Both the position numbers and the translations under genes were made by a program. Below the pieces are notes generated by a model, which was given only the letters and a program-made list of their open reading frames with translations, did no database searches and had not been told where the DNA came from. A stretch of DNA of 64,000 nucleotides from Haematobia irritans (lineage: Eukaryota; Arthropoda; Insecta; Diptera; Muscidae), in assembly GCF_050003625.1 (NCBI RefSeq), contig NC_134397.1, forward strand, positions 94,033,562 to 94,097,561, in the 5' to 3' direction. Shown piece after piece: positions 57,890 to 64,000 of the stretch. Numbering within the stretch: position 1 is the stretch's first letter; every line of letters begins with the position of its first letter.

Positions 57890-58839
57890 TCACATCAGCC
57901 GCTTCAATCGAGTCATCAAGAATGTCCTCTTCAGAGATCTCGGTGACTCTCGCAATAACCATAGGTTCAACTTTGGTGAGTTCTGAGGCAGTAGAAGCCT
58001 CCTCACGCATAGGTATCTATCTATGTCTTCAACTTTGGTATCTCCCTCGACTTCGCAAGAGGATCCGCTTACTTCTGATTGTTTCAGTCTATTTAAAATA
58101 GATTCAGGGTCAGGAGCGTTTGCAGGTATCCACGCATGTGCTCTAGGTCTAGCCGGTATGTCTTTCTTCTCGACTAACTCTAGAGCAGCTCCTTCCCAAA
58201 CTTCACCAATTAGTATCAGTGCAGCTTTAAAACATTCTATAGACCTCTGGTCCTCAAATGCGACTAGCTTAAATCGTCCTTGATACCAACCAGCCTCTTG
58301 GTGTCGAGGATCTGGGCCGGGAAACTTTTCCAGCACCTGTGAGTAGACGCCAGACAAAGCATTCTCAATTTCCCCCATTTTTGCTTTGGAACCATACCGT
58401 CCAATACTCCTTTATTTATGATAGCCATCACAAGGCTGTCTTTAGCAACTGAGGCAAACGATCGTTGATCCCTTTTGGAGGATGGCACCTCATCCGGTGA
58501 TCGTTCCCTTTTTCCAGTCTCAAGAATTCCTTGAGCCCATTTTAAGGAATCGCTTTGTTTAGCCGGCAACGTGCTTGGGTCGACTGATCCTAATTTCTTT
58601 AGGATAAAAAAAGCATTTCTGCGTTCCTTGAATCTCTTTCGTGAGGGATTACCTCCTTTTGATGCCGCTACCTTAGAAAAGGTTCGAATTGTCAATTTGT
58701 CGCCACCAGTCGACCCGTCTACAGGTCGACTAATTGGGCCTAACTCTTGGTCATTGCCCAAATTTATAACTCCAGTCGATACCCGTCCACTGGGCCCTGA
58801 AGTTAGCAACCCAGTGGTTGTCTTTGAATTTCTCTGCAT
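57890..58839 (-). pseudogene. LINE ORF1 (Gag-like), frameshifted
   Basis: Starts at ATG 58839 (MQRNSKTTTG), a basic Ser/Thr/Lys-rich N-terminus, and passes into a second frame at 57890-58378 (FPGPDPRHQEAGWYQGRFKL). The second part resembles the RNA-binding-like central region of LINE ORF1 proteins. I see no CCHC zinc knuckles. The window-end copy has the same ATG but a stop nine codons later. Confidence 0.65.
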
Positions 58840-58944
58840 GGTGGCCTAATATCCCACCACACTTGAAATTCGTAGTAGGTACTTATTACGATGATTTTAT
58901 CCGCTATCAAAAAAAAAACGTCGGTTCCTTTCGACGGTTGAATG

Positions 58945-60823
58945 CACAAATAAGTATTGAAAACCACATGGTTTTTTCGTTGCATTTTAGGGTAGTGTTT
59001 TGTCAAAGTTTTCTCATATTATCTTCAACACCTTTTCAAAGATTTCGTCAACATTTTGGCAAATTGGAAGTAATTCGCAAACAATTTGAAGATGTATTGA
59101 AGATGAGCTATTTCAAGTCAAGTTGAATTTCTGTTGAAAATTATATTTATCCTCAAACTGAAAAGCTGATGCATTTGAAAAACGCTCAACCTGTGTTTAT
59201 TGGGGTGGTTTTAATTTTGCAAAATTGTACGTGCGGTATTGGTGTTTATTAATGAAAATACTAGTACATTTATTTCGAAACTTTTTAGAAACTGAGAAGT
59301 GAATGATGTGATGTTACAGAAATCAAAAACGCTTTTTATTGATAAAAAACAAATAACAGATTAAGGAACTGTATATTTCTGTTAATAGTTTTAATTGATT
59401 TTTAATTGATTTACATAAAAAATATTCAACATGAGTGGTAATAGGATGACCTATATTTATTCTACATCTGGATCACAGGTTGGAGATGAATCCATTTTTT
59501 TGAATCTATATTTTTTATGTTACAGCAATACAGTACTAAGTTCGAGTTTAGCCGCTAAAATTAAAAATAAGTCACCAAGAAAAGTATAAAAGTATACGTC
59601 TTCGATACAAATTTAAATATAACTTGATGGAGAATAACCCAAACCAAGTTTTTTATAAAGATTATTTTTTTTTTATAATTACTAAAGAAAACTTATCGTG
59701 AAAATTGCGATTTTAGCCTCAAAACTCGAACTTCATATCCACCTTAAATACTAAATGCTATACTGACAAGTGGAAATTATGTCTAATTTTATAATATTTT
59801 TTATTTCAAATATATTCTGAGAATAATTTCAAAAACGTCCATTAGTCCATGGATATGATTCCAATAATGTACCTACTGGATGGATTTTTCAATGTGGTAA
59901 GTTTCTCTATAAACGGTATTTTGTCCGTTTTTAATAAAACCAAAATTTCAATTTATTCAAAATAATTATTTTCACTTGCAGGTAGACAGGTCTTGTAATG
60001 GTATTTTTTTTATAATCTTACTGTTTAATGCTAACTAACCTGACATACTTATTGGCTCTAGGAAATACTCTTGAAAACCATAAGTTAAAAATCAATATGA
60101 ACGATAGAATTTGATAATATTTTTCTTATATTTTGTATAACTTTGCAATTTCAGATGCTTATAAGACAAATCCGCCCAACAAAAGTTAGCCAAAATCGAT
60201 GAAATTGGACAACAATTCAATGAAGATAGTATGGCACATATATCTTTCATATGGATAGAAAACATGGAAATTTAAATTAATTAGTTTAGTCCTAATAACA
60301 TAGAATATTACTCTTTTGAAGATGCAATTACTAACTACAGACAAGTAACTGCATACAACGTACGAATAAAATTATTTCCTTTATTGTATATCATAAGCCA
60401 TAGATTTTTGTAAAATTATAATAATTTTTTGAAATAAAATACTGGTGGTTATAGAAAATTTAATTGTTTTGTACGAAAAATTTCTTAGTTGTATACAGGC
60501 TTGTTGTAGCTTTGATTCCTCAATTTCTCTACTTTTTAGAAAATTATACTGACAAACAGTTTATTTCAAACCAATTTGTTTAAACAGGTTTCCCAAAAAA
60601 TTGTTCATTTTTCCGGATAGCAGGAATATTTTGAATGAGTTTAAGTATATTCTTCCCATGTGATTGGTGACATCGATTTAAAAACTATTAATTATTTACC
60701 AAGTTTTGTACAGCTGTATCTTTTCTTCTTTGAAATTCATTTTCAAAATCTTAAATATTTTTATATCAATTTTTCAAACTAAAATGTGTTAAATTACTAA
60801 TTTAATTCAAAAGATTAAAGATA
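58945..60823. other. Flank between LINE and Tc1-like element, no gene seen
   Basis: AT-rich DNA with small open frames only. A phrase near 59540 (AAGTTCGAGTTTAGCCGCTAA) resembles part of repeat R near 22050. No other boundary is clear. Confidence 0.35.
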
Positions 60824-62097
60824 AAGGGTGATAGGTCAAAATTTGGTCAATATAAACCTGACGTATTTCTTTCAATTTTGCATTTAAAAAACCTGAACAC
60901 CCCTCATTTTGAAGGTGTGTGTAGTATGTTGCTCCTATTTTGATTTTGGAATTCACTCTTCAGTTATCAAAATGCCGTCCAAGCAAGAAGAGCAGCGTAT
61001 CAAAATTTTGCTCGCGAAAATCCGAGCTACTCGCACGCAAAGCTGGCAAAATCGCTAAAAGTTGCCAAATCAACCGTTACAAATGTAATTAAAGTGTTTG
61101 GGGAACGTTTGTCGACAGCCAGGAAGTCTGGATCGGGGGGAAATCGAAAACCGGAAGCCGCTGAGACGACAAAGAGGGTTGCCGGTAGTTTCAAGCGAAA
61201 CCCTAACCTCTCTCTACGAGATGCCGCAAATAAGCTGGGTGTATCGTCTACAACCGTGCATCGAGCCAAAAAACGAGCCGGACTATCGACTTACAAGAAG
61301 GTAGTGAATCCAAATCGCGATGATAAACAAATTACGACGGTCAAAGCGCGATCCCCGACGATGCTGACGAAGTTTGACTGCGTGGTAATGGACGACGAAA
61401 CCTACGTCAAAGCCGACTACAAGCAGCTTCCGGGACAGGAGTTTTATACGGCAAAAGGAAGGGGAAAGGTAGCAGATATTTTCAAGCACATAAAACTGTC
61501 AAAGTTCGCAAAGAAATATCTGGTTTGGCAAGCCATCTGTACCTGTGGCTTGAAAAGCAGCATTTTCATAGCTTCCGGGACTGTCAACCAAGAAATTTAC
61601 GTGAAAGAGTGTTTGAATAAACGTCTGCTGCCTTTCCTGAAGAAACACGGTTGTTCCGTACTGTTTTGGCCGGATTTGGCATCTTGTCATTACGGTAAAA
61701 AGGCCATAGAGTGGTACGCCGCCAACAACGTGCAGGTGGTTCCCAAGGACAAGAACCCCCCCAACACGCCAGAGCTCCACCCAATTGAGAAATACTGGGC
61801 TATTGTCAAGCGGAACCTAAAGAAGACCAAAAAACTGCTAAGGACGAGCAGCAGTTCAAGGCAAACTGCCTTTCTGCGGCGAAGAAGGTGGACAAGGTGG
61901 CTGTACAAAATCTGATAGCAGGTGTCAAGCGTGAGGCCCGGCAATTCGGATTTGGAAAAGCGAAAGCCTAACTGAATATTTTTCCTGAATTTTATACTAA
62001 TTGAACTTGAAAAAGAAATTTAATTTGATTTTTTAATAAACGATTTCACCGATTTACACGCGTTTTCCCTTGACCAAATTTTGACCGTATCACCCTT
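60824..62097 (+). mobile_element. Tc1-like element, DD37E type
   Basis: 1274 bp, TIRs of about 27 bp (AAGGGTGATA...GGTCAAAATTTGGTCAA, and its inverse at the right end), flanked by TA at 60822-60823 and 62098-62099. Encodes one interrupted transposase. The first bases AAGGGTGAT are shared with the unrelated mariner at 47121. Confidence 0.9.
60972..61971 (+). pseudogene. Tc1-like transposase with two frameshifts
   Basis: Starts at ATG 60972 (MPSKQEEQR). A frameshift near 61013 is followed by the helix-turn-helix (HAKLAKSLKVAKSTVTNVIK) and a second HTH (LRDAANKLGVSSTTVHRAKK). Catalytic residues are all present: MDDETY, FWPDLASCHY and the Glu in HPIEKYW, with 37 residues between the second Asp and that Glu. 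A second frameshift near 61833 separates the last 45 codons (ending GFGKAKA, TAA at 61969). Two single-base changes inactivate it. Confidence 0.88.
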
Positions 62098-62184
62098 TAT
62101 TACTTAAATTGTCTTTTATTAACATTTTCTCTAAGCTTATGAATTTAGACAGTTTTATTGATTATTTAAATAAGTTGAGCGGGG

Positions 62185-63107
62185 ATGATAAAAAAAACTG
62201 AAGTGAAAATGGATGCCACCGCATTACAAGCTATTATTGAGGTAGCAATTAAAACCGCTACTGAGCAAACAAGACAGTTATGTCAAGACAGACAGTCTAC
62301 GATTGAGGCATTAGAAACAAGGCTTAATAAAATCGAAACCTTAGCTCTTGTGGAGAGACTTTCTCCATATCCTCAAATGGACAAAATATTGGCGTACAAC
62401 TGGGTTATAAATTGCAACAAGAAAATTTAAGGGAATTTGAAACTCTTACAAATGATGATGTGAGCCAACAAAATTATCAACTATACTGCTCAAATGAAGA
62501 ATTTGAAGATGAAACTAATTTTTTACAAGTGCCACTTACATCCGTCATCAAATCAGTACAGAATCCTGTAATTCTCACGCAGAGTTCTGAACAAGATGTG
62601 CAGGTGGTAAAGCCATTTGAAAATTGTCATGATGTAATTTACAAGGAATTGAACAATATTTCGATAGTATTTGAAGACATTATAAACCCTAATTTGCCAA
62701 ATGTTGTTTTTTGCGATTTTGCAACATTAATTCAACAAAAACTTCTGAACGATCACCCTTCTGTAGAAATATTTCATACTGAAAACGCAGTAAATGGTGT
62801 TACGAATTTAAATTATCAGAAAGAAATATTGCTACAAGAACATAATAGAGCTCATAGGACGGAAATTTTCAATCACATTCTGAAGGACTACAATCTTCCG
62901 AATATGAAACACAGTTTTATTGATATTGTTCGTAATTATAAAATTTCTTTCATTCATAGAAAAGACATGTACTCGGAAAGAGTTGAGATAGGTTCAACAC
63001 TAATTTCTTCATATCCCAGGAATACAAATAAATATCGCTTGTTGGCTATACAGAGAACAGACTTTCATACTAAATTTCGAATTGAAAGAACTTTAGAGCC
63101 AGGTTAA
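62185..63107 (+). pseudogene. Ty3/gypsy-like remnant, Gag start joined to Pol fragment
   Basis: The first frame (62185-62430) resembles a Gag N-terminus with a coiled-coil-like segment (ATEQTRQLCQDRQSTIEAL). An overlapping frame (62412-63107) matches the region between RNase H and integrase, including the integrase zinc-binding start (QEHNRAHRTEIFNHILKDY, PNMKHSFIDIV). The two cysteines expected after this are absent: the sequence changes after IVRNYKIS. Protease, RT and the integrase core are missing, so it is an internally deleted relic. No LTRs are identified. Confidence 0.5.
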
Positions 63108-63380
63108 TGAAGTTCAATTAAATTAATCAAAAAAGCTATTGGCAAAAAGATGTGGAATTGGAGGTTAGGATTTATGATAAAATAGTTTATAAGTGCAATA
63201 AAAATAACGGAAAACGGTTTCACGTATTTCATACAGAAGAATCTAAGTAAAATTAGTTACAAATAATAAGCTAAATTTACAAACAACATAAAAAAAACAA
63301 CAATAACAAATGTATTACATCGTAATTGCACAGAAATAATATTGAAATTAAATATTATTGTTCAAAACAAAATTTATTAC
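63108..63380. other. Tail of the gypsy-like relic, no gene seen
   Basis: AT-rich DNA after the relic; a short frame near 63170-63240 looks like decayed retroelement sequence, but I cannot assign it. Confidence 0.3.
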
Positions 63381-63744
63381 TCTAATTTTACAATTATTAA
63401 TCGAGCTTTATGAACAGTTTTAGATTAAGGAACATGATTAATAGAGTCATTGAAAAGAAAACGCCAGATACAAATCTATACACGCCTGGACTGTACATGT
63501 TTCGATTCGGGCGAATGAATCTTTCCACAGCCTTTAGTATACATCTGGCTGGGAGAGATAACTCAATTTTGGGCCCTTTATGCTAACTCCTTATGGAGAA
63601 AACATTTGGGAATTTTTCCTCTTACAAATTGAATCATCTTTTCTCCCACTGTACATCATCTTTTCATATAACTACAATTGATCAATTAATCACGTTCCTT
63701 AATCTAAATCTCCATAAAGCTCGCTTAATAATTGTAAAATTAGA
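63381..63744. repeat. Inverted repeat with about 60-bp arms
   Basis: 63381-63442 and 63685-63744 are inverted copies (TCTAATTTTACAATTATTAA at the outer ends; TTAAGGAACATGATTAAT inner), with about three to six changes. The 242-bp spacer has no repeat features. Could be a MITE, or two opposed copies of one short repeat. Confidence 0.75.
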
Positions 63745-63863
63745 TATAATGCATTTGGACGTTAATTGCCTGTTTCGGTATCAGGCTAACATGAAATATA
63801 AAATTTATTAATATTTGGTGATTAGCTATTATTGTAAAAAATATTGATGACTTAACATCTTGT

Positions 63864-64000
63864 ATTCAACCGTCGAACTGAAGGGACGTGTTTTTTAATA
63901 GCGGATTATTTCATCGTAATAAGTACTTATTACGAATTTCACGGAAATTCAAACCACCATGCAGCGAAATCATCCACTGGGTTGCTAACTTCAGGGCCCA
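63864..64000 (+). mobile_element. 5' end of a second LINE copy, runs off window
   Basis: Matches the reverse complement of about 58796-58944: 5' start ATTCAACCGTCGAA, AATAAGTAC repeats, ACCACCATGCAG, then ORF1 start. Its ORF1 has a TAA nine codons after the ATG, so this copy is also dead. It lies opposite to the copy at 54658-58944. Confidence 0.85.

Larger units (their letters stand above)
54658..58944 (-). mobile_element. Non-LTR retrotransposon (LINE), near full length
   Basis: About 4.3 kb on the minus strand. A 5' region starting ATTCAACCGTCGAA (also the start of the copy at 63864) is followed by ORF1, ORF2 with APE endonuclease, RT and RNase H, and a 3' end made of AACCT repeats. A LINE with both APE endonuclease and C-terminal RNase H fits the I/LOA/R1-like part of the jockey-I group. 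I found no clear target-site duplication. Both ORFs are interrupted. Confidence 0.85.

Overview
The window looks like nuclear DNA of a fly, most likely a calyptrate (muscid- or calliphorid-like) dipteran. It is AT-rich, dense in transposable elements, and carries short GT-AG introns beside very large ones, an Inr+DPE promoter, a BEL/Pao retrotransposon, a LINE with APE endonuclease, RT and RNase H, Tc1/mariner elements and many MITEs. The species cannot be fixed from the sequence alone.

Only one host protein gene is well supported. It is on the + strand with five coding exons: 3197-3994, 4063-4211, 42592-42871, 42939-43193 and 48343-48423. All junctions are GT-AG and in phase, giving a secreted protein of about 520 residues that I cannot name. 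Intron 2 is about 38.4 kb and intron 4 about 5.1 kb; both are filled with repeats. The last coding exon, the 3' region and part of a downstream LINE are tandemly duplicated (46603-52177 and 52178-56806), so the gene has two nearly identical terminal exons.

Layout. 1-600: repeat R with two tRNA-like segments. 707-2246: one Z-type repeat holding a foldback MITE. 2961-4211: promoter and exons 1-2. 4212-14481: degenerate intron DNA with a 382-bp perfect tandem duplication, several TIR/MITE elements and a piggyBac-like MITE. 14482-21488: BEL/Pao element on the minus strand, with near-identical LTRs but a broken pol. 21489-28090: nested R repeats and two MITE families. 28091-34585: tandem array of Z repeats. 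34586-42591: more R repeats, a long TA microsatellite, foldback elements, MITEs and a possible small nested transcript. 42592-43193: exons 3-4. 43583-46566: a second Z array in the opposite orientation. 46603-56806: the tandem duplication, with a deleted mariner-like element only in unit 1. 54658-58944: nearly full-length LINE. 60824-62097: Tc1-like DD37E element. 62185-63107: Ty3/gypsy-like remnant. 63381-63744: inverted repeat. 63864-64000: 5' end of a second copy of the same LINE on the + strand.

Most sequence outside the host exons is mobile DNA. Three insertions can be checked against a matching empty site inside this same window: the BEL element, the mariner-like element, and one CACTG MITE. 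These give a relative history. The LINE came first, then the duplication, then the mariner. The CACTG MITE landed in an existing R-related repeat, and the BEL element landed in an R repeat. Every coding mobile element here carries frameshifts, stops or deletions as written; some single-base frameshifts could be assembly errors.
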